This document shows positions 9,688 to 17,226 of a DNA stretch of 64,000 nucleotides, one piece after another. The notes under the pieces are model-generated. The model saw only the letters and a program-made list of their open reading frames with translations, was not told the origin of the DNA and did not search any database. Position 1 is the stretch's first letter, and every line of letters starts with the position of its first letter. The stretch is taken from assembly GCF_002217795.2 (NCBI RefSeq), contig NZ_AP018823.1, positions 496,001 to 560,000 on the forward strand, given 5' to 3'. This DNA comes from Aquitalea magnusonii (GTDB lineage: Bacteria > Pseudomonadota > Gammaproteobacteria > Burkholderiales > Chromobacteriaceae). The position numbers and the translations under genes were made by a program.

Positions 9688-9922
9688 GGCGCTCTCCATT
9701 TGTATTGGATTGATAGTCTTATTTGTACTGCATGACCTGTTCTTTTTTACTGGGCTAATTCCTGATTATTGATAGGAAAATTCCCAACAAATCGAAACCA
9801 GTGTATTGCTGCGGGTGGCTTTCAACGCTGCATGGCAGTCTCTGACTTGCAGTGATTATGGTTTGTTGCAATAGATTTGTTAAATTGATTGTTGTAAATC
9901 CATTGTTAGATTTGTGCTATCG

Positions 9923-9948
9923 AAAAAAAAGAGCCCGCAGGCTCTTTA
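9923..9948 (-). terminator. Terminator of rdgC
   Basis: AAAGAGCC and GGCTCTTT pair around a CGCA loop. On the minus strand the stem runs into a tract of T residues. It lies 23 bases beyond the rdgC stop. Confidence 0.8.
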
Positions 9949-9970
9949 GTATTGCATGGTTGCTCGGCTG

Positions 9971-10975
9971 TCAGTCCCAGGGAGGGACAATGGCATCCGC
10001 AGCTACTGGTTGGCCATTGTCCTGGCTGGTATTGGCTTCCTTGGCCGGGTGCCGTTCAGACGGGGTGCTGGCCTGACTGTCTTCCAGCCCACCTAGCGCC
10101 TCGATCAGCGCATCTACCAGTTCACCCAGCTCCTCGCTCATCAAGGTGAAGGTCGCTTCAAACAGGCTTTCGCGATCATCACCGGCCTGACTGGCTTCTT
10201 CCTGCAGGACGTCCAGAAACTGAATGCGCTTCAGTTGCAAGGTATCGGTGAGCATGAAGCGGATTTTTTCCTGCCAGATCAGCCCGACACGGGTTACCTG
10301 CTTGCCAGTGGCAATATGCTGGCGGATTTCATCTGCAGTCAGATCCATGCGGGTACAGCGGATGACAGCACCGTTTTCGCTACCATCCTTCAATTCGCAA
10401 TCGGCATCCAATTCGAAGCCAAACGGGGCTTCTCCGGCAGCCAGCCAGTCCGTCATGGCCGTATGTGGAGCCAGCTTGGTGCGTGGCAGGGCGGCAGGGA
10501 AGGGGGGCAATGCTTCGCGCAGCTTGGAGACCAAGGCCTCTGCCTTGCTGGCGGTGCCGGAGTCCACCATCATCCAGCCTCGACGGCAATCCAGATAGGC
10601 AGTGGTGCGGTGGGTACGGACAAAGGCGCGCGGCAACAGATCATCGGTAATTTGTTCTTTGAGCGCCAACTTCTCCTTGCGGCCAACCTTGCGCAGTTCT
10701 TTTTCTTCGATCTCCTGGACTTTGAGATCCACAAAATCGCGGATAACCCCGGCTGGCAAAACCTTGTCCTCCCGCTTTAGCGACAGTAACTGGCAGTCTC
10801 TGGCATGAAAGACCGGGCTATCCAGATGCGCCGCTGGTGCGACCCAGCCTTCACTGAACCAGTCCAGGCCACCACAGTGCTGGAAGGGGCTTTTTTCCAG
10901 TGCCTGGGAAAGTTTGCCTGTTTCATGCAGGGATTCGCCGGTCAGGCGATAAAAAGATAGTTGCTTAAACCACAT
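9971..10975 (-). CDS. rdgC: Recombination-associated protein RdgC
   Basis: The 334-residue product begins 'MWFKQLSFYRLTG', the conserved start of RdgC. It carries the family pattern 'GWVAPAAHLDSPVFHARDCQLLSLKREDKVLPAGVIRDF' and the central 'LLPRAFVRTHRTTAYLD' segment. RdgC forms a ring-shaped dimer that binds duplex DNA and restrains RecA. In Neisseria it affects pilin antigenic variation. The C-terminus past about residue 295 is a proline-, serine- and glutamate-rich tail longer than in E. coli RdgC (303 residues). GGA lies about 6 bases before the ATG. It is divergent from the tRNA genes. Confidence 0.94.
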   Translation of the reverse strand: MWFKQLSFYRLTGESLHETGKLSQALEKSPFQHCGGLDWFSEGWVAPAAHLDSPVFHARDCQLLSLKREDKVLPAGVIRDFVDLKVQEIEEKELRKVGRKEKLALKEQITDDLLPRAFVRTHRTTAYLDCRRGWMMVDSGTASKAEALVSKLREALPPFPAALPRTKLAPHTAMTDWLAAGEAPFGFELDADCELKDGSENGAVIRCTRMDLTADEIRQHIATGKQVTRVGLIWQEKIRFMLTDTLQLKRIQFLDVLQEEASQAGDDRESLFEATFTLMSEELGELVDALIEALGGLEDSQASTPSERHPAKEANTSQDNGQPVAADAIVPPWD

Positions 10976-11066
10976 AAATGTTCCATAATGCGCGTCCTCT
11001 GATGTTGCTGATTGTAACCCGGAAACGGGCCAAAAGCTGACGCCAGAATGCAGAAATAGTTGGTAG

Positions 11067-11143
11067 CGGAGTGTAGCTTAGCCTGGTAGAGCGCTACGTT
11101 CGGGACGTAGAGGCCGGAGGTTCGAATCCTCTCACTCCGACCA
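11067..11143 (+). tRNA. tRNA-Pro (CGG), copy 1
   Basis: The 77-base cloverleaf has acceptor arms CGGAGTG / CACTCCG with encoded CCA. The anticodon stem CTACG / CGTAG encloses the loop TTCGGGA, giving anticodon CGG. The T-arm is GGAGG TTCGAAT CCTCT. It reads codon CCG. It is identical to the copy at 11221. Confidence 0.96.
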
Positions 11144-11220
11144 GAATTTCTGTAAAAACTGTTGCAAAAATCAAAATTTAGAGTTAAATTGCACATCTCG
11201 CAGTTTTAAATGCGAAAAAT

Positions 11221-11297
11221 CGGAGTGTAGCTTAGCCTGGTAGAGCGCTACGTTCGGGACGTAGAGGCCGGAGGTTCGAATCCTCTCACTCCGACCA
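11221..11297 (+). tRNA. tRNA-Pro (CGG), copy 2
   Basis: This is base-for-base identical to the copy at 11067-11143, including CCA, and lies 77 bases downstream of it. The spacer between the copies is AT-rich and unrelated to the tRNA. A terminator hairpin follows immediately. Confidence 0.96.
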
Positions 11298-11303
11298 GAT
11301 TCG

Positions 11304-11345
11304 AAAAAGCCTTGAATTTCTTCATAGAGACTCAAGGCTTTTTTA
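11304..11345 (+). terminator. Terminator after the tRNA-Pro pair
   Basis: AAGCCTTGA and TCAAGGCTT form the stem around a 16-base loop and are followed by TTTTT, 6 bases after tRNA-Pro copy 2. Confidence 0.75.
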
Positions 11346-11357
11346 CCAAGTTGGTTA

Positions 11358-11433
11358 GCCGGTATAGCTCAGTTGGTAGAGCAGCGCATTCGTAATGCGA
11401 AGGTCGGGGGTTCGACTCCTCTTACCGGCACCA
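11358..11433 (+). tRNA. tRNA-Thr (CGT)
   Basis: This 76-base tRNA has acceptor arms GCCGGTA / TACCGGC and encoded CCA. The anticodon loop TTCGTAA gives anticodon CGT, which reads ACG. It closely resembles the E. coli threonine tRNA with the same anticodon. It lies only 12 bases after the preceding terminator. Confidence 0.95.
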
Positions 11434-11441
11434 TGTAAAGC

Positions 11442-11479
11442 AAAAAGGGTTACAGTGATTTTTCCTGTAACCCTTTTTT
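11442..11479 (+). terminator. Terminator after tRNA-Thr
   Basis: AAAAAGGGTTACAG and CTGTAACCCTTTTT pair almost along their full length around a short loop and end in a run of T. The 240 bases from 11480 to the next gene show no coding or RNA signal I can support. Confidence 0.85.
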
Positions 11480-11721
11480 ATTTTTCCCGCAGTCAAACCA
11501 TGATGTAAGCCAATTTGGGCAATCTGGGTCTATTTCGCTGTTCCATTGCAGCTTTTCTCTTTTTCAGCTTTTCTCTTGGCTGTGTACTCCCCTTGCTCTT
11601 CCGTAGTGCGTGACGGTAAGGCGCTTTGCAACGGGTAACGGATGGACGTTGGTCTTGAAGCGTCGGAACACCATCTGACGGGGCGTGCCGCCGCTCCAAG
11701 GATGTGCTAACCAATGCCTGA

Positions 11722-12582
11722 TCAGGCAGACATCTCTGTCAGCCACTGTTGCAAGGTTCTGGGGAGGAGCCCAAGCACAGTCTGAGCGCTTGTTTCTATT
11801 GCGATTGCGTTTGCGCTGGCCTGTGCCTGAGCTTGATAGCCTGCAACAACCCCTGCTGCTGCACCTTGACCAAACAGCGGTGCGATCATTTCTCCAAATG
11901 CTTCGGGCTTAATGCCATGGAAGGACACCGGCTTGCTCAAATAATGCGCAAAAGCTGCTGCAAGATTCTGCCCCGTGATGCCTGGTGCCTGGCCGACCCC
12001 CACGATGCCAGTAATCGCGCTATCGGTCAGGAGGCGCTCTACAACTTCGGCAACGTCCAGATGCGAACTCCAGGATACGGGGTAGTCTGCCCGTAGCGGA
12101 TAGCGCAGAATTCCTTCAGATTTTACCGGGCCAAGCACGACCGGATTAAGCAGGTTCTCCAAGAACAGGCGTGGCGCTACGACAGCCAGAGAAACACCTG
12201 TTTGCTGGACTTCTCGAATCAGCGTCGAGATGGCACTTTCAGGTGGATTTTGCAGTGGCGAACCTGGCTCATCCACTACCCACCCACTTGTAGAAATCAC
12301 CACGCGCTTGGGCTTGGTGCGGGCGATGGCTTGTGCGATGTTGTGTGCGTACTGAAGACGATCAGCCTCCGCGGCTACAGGAAGATGGATGAAGACGCCT
12401 TCCGCTCCTTGGTATGCCGCTGTCAGCGAATCCACCGCAGCATTGTCAAGCGCAACCGCCGGCAGATCCTTGACCGCAGACGGGTGACGAACAGCGGCAA
12501 CTGCAGGCTTGCCGGCACGAATCAGGCGTGCAAGGACTGGGCCGCCTTGGGCGCCCGTCGCGCCGTGAATCACGTAAGTCAT
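11722..12582 (-). CDS. NmrA-like NAD(P)-binding oxidoreductase
   Basis: The 286-residue protein has an N-terminal dinucleotide fold, 'YVIHGATGAQGGPVLARLIRAG' (the NmrA/QorB-type GATGxxG motif). The central region 'RVVISTSGWVVDEPGS' and the downstream substrate domain fit atypical SDRs of the NmrA/HSCARG group, which act as redox sensors or quinone reductases. The ATG at 12582 has AAAGGA six bases upstream, so it is preferred to the ATG at 12597. It is divergently transcribed from an HxlR-family gene 86 bases away, the usual arrangement for a target of that regulator. The exact substrate cannot be stated. Confidence 0.82.
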   Translation of the reverse strand: MTYVIHGATGAQGGPVLARLIRAGKPAVAAVRHPSAVKDLPAVALDNAAVDSLTAAYQGAEGVFIHLPVAAEADRLQYAHNIAQAIARTKPKRVVISTSGWVVDEPGSPLQNPPESAISTLIREVQQTGVSLAVVAPRLFLENLLNPVVLGPVKSEGILRYPLRADYPVSWSSHLDVAEVVERLLTDSAITGIVGVGQAPGITGQNLAAAFAHYLSKPVSFHGIKPEAFGEMIAPLFGQGAAAGVVAGYQAQAQASANAIAIETSAQTVLGLLPRTLQQWLTEMSA

Positions 12583-12595
12583 GGGTTTTCCTTTC

Positions 12596-12629
12596 AATGG
12601 TGCATTTATTGAAGTATTAATGGTGTATT
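12596..12629. promoter_or_regulatory. Direct repeat in the nmrA-like/hxlR divergent promoter
   Basis: AATGGTGCATT (12596-12606) is repeated as AATGGTGTATT (12619-12629), one mismatch apart and 23 bases (about two helical turns) start to start, between the two divergent genes. This is a candidate binding site for the adjacent HxlR-family protein. Confidence 0.4.
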
Positions 12630-12668
12630 CTGTGAACTGGTTACGTCAAATGCACTATTGGAGAAATT

Positions 12669-13106
12669 TTGGATAAAGCGCAAAAAAAAATGCCTTGCTG
12701 TGGTGTGGCAAGGTTTCTGACACTGCTTGATGGTCCTTGGGCGACGCTGATCGTGCGAGAGTTGCTGCACGGACCACAACGGTTCACTGAGCTAAGGCAG
12801 GCGCTACCAGGCATCAGTGCGCACACCTTGACGCACCGGCTCAAAGGCTTCGAGCGACATGGCCTCGTCACACGTACCGCGTATGCCGAGACACCGCCAA
12901 GAGTCGTATATGAACTTACCCCGCTTGGTGAGGGCCTGCGAGATGTACTGGAGGCTATGCGTGCCTGGGGGGATTCTGTGCCGGAGGAGGCTGTGGCAAA
13001 TGAAGTTGATCACAATGTGACGGATGCCGCGGCAGTCCTTGCCAGCGCTGAATGTCCGTTTAGCTCGCCACCGCAGATTTCTCACGACACACGCGATGAG
13101 CATTAA
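12669..13106 (+). CDS. HxlR-family transcriptional regulator
   Basis: The 145-residue winged-helix regulator carries the family signature 'GPWATLIVRELLHGPQRFTELRQALPGISAHTLTHRLKGFERHGLVTR'. A pair of cysteines (CC, residues 9-10) lies at the place where YodB/HypR-type members carry a redox-sensing cysteine. The only reasonable start is a TTG at 12669 with GGAG 5 bases upstream. It is divergent from the NmrA-like gene and probably controls it together with itself. The C-terminal 30 residues are variable. The ligand or stress sensed is unknown; an electrophile or quinone is a guess from the family. Confidence 0.85.
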   Translation: MDKAQKKMPCCGVARFLTLLDGPWATLIVRELLHGPQRFTELRQALPGISAHTLTHRLKGFERHGLVTRTAYAETPPRVVYELTPLGEGLRDVLEAMRAWGDSVPEEAVANEVDHNVTDAAAVLASAECPFSSPPQISHDTRDEH

Positions 13107-13476
13107 GAGCCGCTAATAAAATTCCAGATTCTGCGTTGCGCCTGCTTGCGCTATGGCTTTACTGCCTGCGTCGGCACACCAGGGCGTAGGCGCTTGGCCT
13201 TGCTTGGTCAGCCACTCCAAAGGCAAACGCCCCGGTGGATTTGCTGTTGTCAGCAGCGGATGGTGCTCGCCATTTTGGCCGTGCTGCTGATGGCGCCATC
13301 TCAGACCTTGGTAAAGCGAGGCCGTGTTCACCTGGGTTTGCAAGCAGCTGTAACTGACTGTTCAGATGTAATGCAACCCAGTGTGCAAGTGCATGCAGTA
13401 AGGCAGAGAGCTGAAATGCTCAGGCTGAAACGGCCAAGCTGGCGTTATTTGATGTGGATTCCTCTTTCACCGCACT
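13107..13476. other. 370-base gap without a supported gene
   Basis: Short frames exist on both strands, but none has a ribosome binding site with family-like sequence. Base composition is similar to the flanks. I see no terminator, repeat or tRNA. It may hold a decayed gene. Confidence 0.4.
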
Positions 13477-14319
13477 TCAGGACTGGATGACGGGCTGTTG
13501 AATGTCACCAAAACGGAAGGCAGAGGTGACGCCACCGTCCATCAGGATGTCACTGCCGCTGATGAAGGTTCCATCCGGCCCCATCAGCAGGGCGGCAACA
13601 TGTCCTACTTCATCCGGTGTGCCGGCACGACCGACCGGGCTGGCTTCAATCATGCGACGGTATCCGGCTCCACGAGGGCCATTGAGCTCATCATTTGCCA
13701 GCGGGGTAATGATGATGCCGGGGCTGATGGTGTTGACCCGTGCGCCCCGTTGACCCCAGCGTACTGCCTCCGCCATGACGCGTAGTGAATTGCCGCGCTT
13801 GGATAGTTGGTAGGCATGCAGGGTATCCACCACCTTGTCCGGCTGCAGGAAATCCAGCTGCAGAAGTTCTTCCACCGGCGTCATTGCGAGTGCCCGGTCT
13901 TGTTCTGCCGGTAGTGCTGGCAAGCGATGGCCAGATTGCGAGGCAATAACAACTGCCGAGCCGCCATGCGCGATGACATTGCCAAACAGTTCCAGGACTA
14001 GTGCGGTGCCATAAAGATCAACGCGCAAAATGGTTGCTACCGGTGCCTGGGATGGGGAGACGCCGGCGGCATGAATCACGCCGGTAATCGGCCCCAGTTG
14101 TTGTGCCTGTTCAACCAGTGCTTGCACCGATTCACGTGAACTCACATCCACACTGGCGGCAGACGCAATGAACCCTGCATTACGGAACTGAATGGCAGCT
14201 TGTTCTGCATCTTGAAGACTCAGTGAGGCCAGCAGGATCTGCTTGTTTACACCAATACGCCGCGCAATAGCCTGGCCAATCAAGCCGGCACCAACAACGA
14301 CAACCACTTCTTTTTGCAT
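13477..14319 (-). CDS. SDR-family oxidoreductase (paralogue of the SDR at 27649)
   Basis: The 280-residue short-chain dehydrogenase has an unusual nucleotide-binding start, 'VVVVVGAGLIGQAIARR', with GAGxIGxA instead of the classical TGxxxGIG. The catalytic Tyr170 and Lys174 are in 'AYQLSKRGN', and a Ser lies near 127-129. 'ARVNTISPGIIITPL' and 'DGTFISGSDILMDGG' are standard SDR C-terminal motifs. The ATG at 14319 starts immediately at the Rossmann strand. It is divergent from a LysR gene 132 bases away. The SDR at 27649 has Tyr and Lys at the same positions, and both are paired with LysR genes that are themselves paralogous. Substrate unknown. Confidence 0.88.
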   Translation of the reverse strand: MQKEVVVVVGAGLIGQAIARRIGVNKQILLASLSLQDAEQAAIQFRNAGFIASAASVDVSSRESVQALVEQAQQLGPITGVIHAAGVSPSQAPVATILRVDLYGTALVLELFGNVIAHGGSAVVIASQSGHRLPALPAEQDRALAMTPVEELLQLDFLQPDKVVDTLHAYQLSKRGNSLRVMAEAVRWGQRGARVNTISPGIIITPLANDELNGPRGAGYRRMIEASPVGRAGTPDEVGHVAALLMGPDGTFISGSDILMDGGVTSAFRFGDIQQPVIQS

Positions 14320-14383
14320 GATCTCGATTCCTATCAGTGTGTATGTGCTCACTATAGAAAGTTGAGTATCAATCGAATAGTCG

Positions 14384-14414
14384 ATAAAAAATTGCATCAG
14401 AAGCAATTTTTTAT
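14384..14414. repeat. 12-bp inverted repeat in the SDR/LysR promoter gap
   Basis: ATAAAAAATTGC (14384-14395) and GCAATTTTTTAT (14403-14414) are perfect inverted repeats separated by 7 bases, 37 bases before the LysR start. It could be a regulator site or a leader hairpin. Confidence 0.55.
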
Positions 14415-14451
14415 TGATAATTGTTGGCATAGTCCATCCGAACCGCGTCCC

Positions 14452-15420
14452 ATGCCGATCAATGAATTACGCTCCATTTCCATGTTTGCCAAAGCGGTGG
14501 AGTTAGGGAGCATCCGTAAGGCTGCGCTGGCGCAAGGCGTATCCGCGCAGGCGGCGACACAGGCCATTTCGATGCTGGAAAAGCACTTGGGGGTAAGGCT
14601 TCTGCATCGCACCACGCGCAGCCTGGCCTTGACGGAGGAGGGACAGCAGTTTCTGGAGGATGCCCAGCCCGCACTGGCTACGCTGGAACGTGCGGTCAAT
14701 ACCGCAAGGGCTGGCAAGGAGGGGATTGCCGGGCCATTACGCATTGTCGGACCCAAGTCTTCATTTGCCAGCATCCTGATGCCGCTGCTGGATCAGTTCT
14801 GCCAAATAAACCCTGGGGTAAGACCGGATGTGCAGCTGGATGATGGCCTGGGCGACTGGGTGCTGGACCGGGTGGATGTCGGTTTTCGTATTGGTGCGTC
14901 TGCCCAGGAAGGGGTGATCAGCCGTCGCTTGTTCCCGGTGCAGTTAATTGTGTGTGCTTCCCCGGCTTATCTTGATCGCTACGGTATGCCAACAACAACG
15001 GACGAGTTAAGTGCGCACCGTTGCAGCGTGTTCCGCCATCCGGTGACGGGCAAGGTAGCGCCTTGGTACCTGACCGTGGATGGTAAAGTCGAACAGCGAC
15101 ATTTCACGCCTGCCTTTTGTAGCAACGACACTGAGCTGGAAGTACAAGCCGTGCTTGCCGGACAGGCGATTGGGCAATTGGCCAATCTGTCTGTAGCCCC
15201 TCATATCCGTTCCGGCACGCTGATTCCGCTGTTTCTGTCGCATATCAGTTCACCGATTTCACTCCATGTGTATTACGGCAGCCGCAATGCATTGCCAGTA
15301 CGGGTCAGGGCTTTTCTCGATCTGGCGATTGCCAGCCTGCTGGACAGTCGTGAGTTCATCCTGTCTGATGCAGAGCTTGCAGCGGCACATGCAGCTTACT
15401 TGGAGCGGTTGGCATCATAG
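14452..15420 (+). CDS. LysR-family transcriptional regulator
   Basis: The 322-residue protein has an N-terminal winged helix (MPINELRSISMFAKAVELGSIRKAA, helix-turn-helix through residue 60). A periplasmic-binding-protein-like effector domain starts near residue 90 (GPLRIVGPKSSF). The ATG at 14452 gives the conserved start shared with the LysR at 25373-26341 (MPINELRSI). The two proteins are the same length, and both sit divergently to or beside SDR genes. It is expected to regulate the divergent SDR gene and itself. The inducer is unknown. Confidence 0.92.
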   Translation: MPINELRSISMFAKAVELGSIRKAALAQGVSAQAATQAISMLEKHLGVRLLHRTTRSLALTEEGQQFLEDAQPALATLERAVNTARAGKEGIAGPLRIVGPKSSFASILMPLLDQFCQINPGVRPDVQLDDGLGDWVLDRVDVGFRIGASAQEGVISRRLFPVQLIVCASPAYLDRYGMPTTTDELSAHRCSVFRHPVTGKVAPWYLTVDGKVEQRHFTPAFCSNDTELEVQAVLAGQAIGQLANLSVAPHIRSGTLIPLFLSHISSPISLHVYYGSRNALPVRVRAFLDLAIASLLDSREFILSDAELAAAHAAYLERLAS

Positions 15421-15542
15421 CGCAGCGGAGCGTATGCACAGCGTTGGCTATCGTGTTGGGATGTTGACTGCACGAAAAAAACTGAATGACCAGATGTAAA
15501 AAAGGCCATGCATTGCATGGCCTTTTTATGTTCAGCAAGGCC

Positions 15543-15725
15543 TCAGTGATGCTCGCCCGCGCGCTGGCGGTTTACCTCGCACGGGGTTCCGGCGGTGCAG
15601 AAGGCATCATTGGCATTGCGCTGGGCATGTTGCTGCGCGGCCTGGCTGGCCGCCGGGGTATCGGTGGCAAAAACCTGGCTGCTGCATGCCACCAGCAGCA
15701 GGATGGGGGCGATGAATTTGCTCAT
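15543..15725 (-). CDS. Small exported protein at the end of an RND efflux operon
   Basis: This is a 60-residue product with an N-terminal signal, MSKFIAPILLLVACSSQVFA. LVAC at residues 11-14 could be a lipobox, or signal peptidase I could cut after VFA. The mature part is alanine/glutamine-rich with two cysteines (FCTAGTPC) and a His tail. GGA lies 6 bases before the ATG. The gene begins 10 bases after the outer-membrane-factor stop, so it is the last gene of the efflux operon. I do not recognise a family. It may be a periplasmic accessory of the pump, which is inference from position only. Confidence 0.62.
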   Translation of the reverse strand: MSKFIAPILLLVACSSQVFATDTPAASQAAQQHAQRNANDAFCTAGTPCEVNRQRAGEHH

Positions 15726-15735
15726 GCTGTTTCCT

Positions 15736-17214
15736 TTAAATCGGTTTTGGGTTGTTTGATGTTTGCTGGCTGGCGCTGTCATCCCAGCTACCGCCCAGCG
15801 CACGGATCAGGCTGAGCGAGGCCAGATAGCGGTCCTGACGGATGCTCAAGGCCTGACGCCGGATGGCCAGCTCGCTGCGCTGGGCGTCCAGCAGTTCCAG
15901 CTGGCCGGTCTGGCCATTGCGATAGCGTGAGTCCGCCAGCGCACTGGCACGGGCTGCGCTGTCCACTGCTTGCTGCTGGGCTGCTTCCTGCTGCGCCAGC
16001 AGGCGGATGTCGCTGAGCGAATCCTCCACTTCTGCCAGAGACTGCAGGATGCTGTGGCGGTAATCCGCCATCGCCACCTCCATGTCGGCACGGGCCGAAC
16101 CCAGCAGTGCCTGACGGCGGCCACCATCCAGCAGCGGCAGGGACAGCAGGCCTTCCACCGACCAGGCGCGGGCCGACCAGCGGAAGATGTCGCGCAGCTG
16201 CGAGCTGGCATAGCCACCGGCCGAGGTCAGTGTCAGGTCGGGAAACCAGGCGGCTTGCGCCACGCCGACACGGGTCTGGGCGGCCAGCAGCTTGCGCTGG
16301 GCGGCTGCCACATCAGGACGGCGCGCCAGCATGGCAGCGGGCAAGCCAGCGGGAATCTGCGGCAGGCTGGCATTCCAGATGGCCTCTTCCAGCCTGAAGC
16401 CGGACGCCGGCTGGCCGGTCAGCACCGCCAGTGCGTTTTCCAGCTGGGCCCGCTGGCGGTCCAGCGCAATGGCCTGGGCGCGAGTGGCTTCGCTGTCGGC
16501 TTCGATGCGCGCCAGCGACAGGCCGGACTCCTCCCCGGCCTGATAGCGCTGGCGGGTGAGCTGTGCCGTGCGGGCATAGGACTGCACGGTGTCCTGCAGC
16601 AACTGCCGTTGCTGGTCGAGCAGGCGCAGGCTGAAGTAAGTCTGTGCCACCTGGCTGGCAATCAGCAGACGGCTGCCCTGCAGCAACGCGGCACTGGCTT
16701 CGGCATCCAGCGCAGCGGCACGGCTGGCACCGGCCAACCGCCCGGCCAGGTCGATTTCATAGCTGAAATTGGCCCCGACGCTGGTCAGCTTTACCGGCGT
16801 GGTATTGCTGCTGTTCAGCAAGCTGGTACCGGACGGCCCGGCCCCGGACTGGGTGCCACGCGCATTGCCGACATTCACGCCCAGTTGCGGCATGCGGTCG
16901 GCATCGGCCACGCCCAGTGCGGCGCGGGCCTGTTGTAGACGGGCCGCCGCGGCGGCGAGGTCGGTATTGTGTTGCAGCGCGCTGTCGATCAGCCGGTTCA
17001 GCGTGCTGTCCTGATACGCCAGCCACCAGTCGCCACGGTTGGCGGCATCGGCCGGTGCGGTCAGCGTCCAGCTACCGTCGGCCAGCGTGGCCGCTGGCGG
17101 GTTCTTGTAACTGGCCGGGGTGGCCGGCAACTGACTGCCATCGATGGCGGGCGGTGTGGCGCAGGCGCTTAGCGCAGCCGCCAGCAACAGGCCCAGGGTG
17201 ATTCTGTTGATCAT
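15736..17214 (-). CDS. RND efflux outer membrane factor (NodT/OprM family)
   Basis: The 492-residue outer-membrane channel protein has a lipoprotein signal with lipobox LSAC (Cys18 in MINRITLGLLLAAALSAC). Two OEP repeats follow, each with long heptad-like helices that form the periplasmic tunnel. The family signature 'LARRPDVAAAQRKLLAAQTRVGVAQAAWFPDLTLT' is present, as is the C-terminal 'YRNGQTGQLELLDAQRS' segment. It provides the exit duct for the pump encoded just upstream, with a 12-base gap. Third gene of the operon adaptor-pump-OMF-small protein. Confidence 0.93.
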   Translation of the reverse strand: MINRITLGLLLAAALSACATPPAIDGSQLPATPASYKNPPAATLADGSWTLTAPADAANRGDWWLAYQDSTLNRLIDSALQHNTDLAAAAARLQQARAALGVADADRMPQLGVNVGNARGTQSGAGPSGTSLLNSSNTTPVKLTSVGANFSYEIDLAGRLAGASRAAALDAEASAALLQGSRLLIASQVAQTYFSLRLLDQQRQLLQDTVQSYARTAQLTRQRYQAGEESGLSLARIEADSEATRAQAIALDRQRAQLENALAVLTGQPASGFRLEEAIWNASLPQIPAGLPAAMLARRPDVAAAQRKLLAAQTRVGVAQAAWFPDLTLTSAGGYASSQLRDIFRWSARAWSVEGLLSLPLLDGGRRQALLGSARADMEVAMADYRHSILQSLAEVEDSLSDIRLLAQQEAAQQQAVDSAARASALADSRYRNGQTGQLELLDAQRSELAIRRQALSIRQDRYLASLSLIRALGGSWDDSASQQTSNNPKPI

Positions 17215-17226
17215 CTATCCGCTTCC

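Noticed and set aside
9700..9900. OxyR binding site upstream of katG
   Set aside because: GATAG-containing fragments are present, but the four spaced ATAG/CTAT elements of the OxyR consensus do not line up, so regulation by OxyR is not claimed from sequence.
11067..11297. The tRNA-Pro pair as attL/attR flanks of a small element
   Set aside because: Only 77 AT-rich, non-coding bases lie between the copies, and both tRNAs are complete, so tandem duplication is simpler.
11493..11721. Possible integrase or transposase remnant next to the tRNA genes
   Set aside because: tRNA genes often mark island insertions, but no integrase-like motif, inverted terminal repeat or partial tRNA copy could be found in this 240-base stretch.
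13113..13490. Small frames on both strands between hxlR and the first SDR gene
   Set aside because: No ribosome binding site or recognisable protein sequence supports any of them. The stretch is recorded as a gap.
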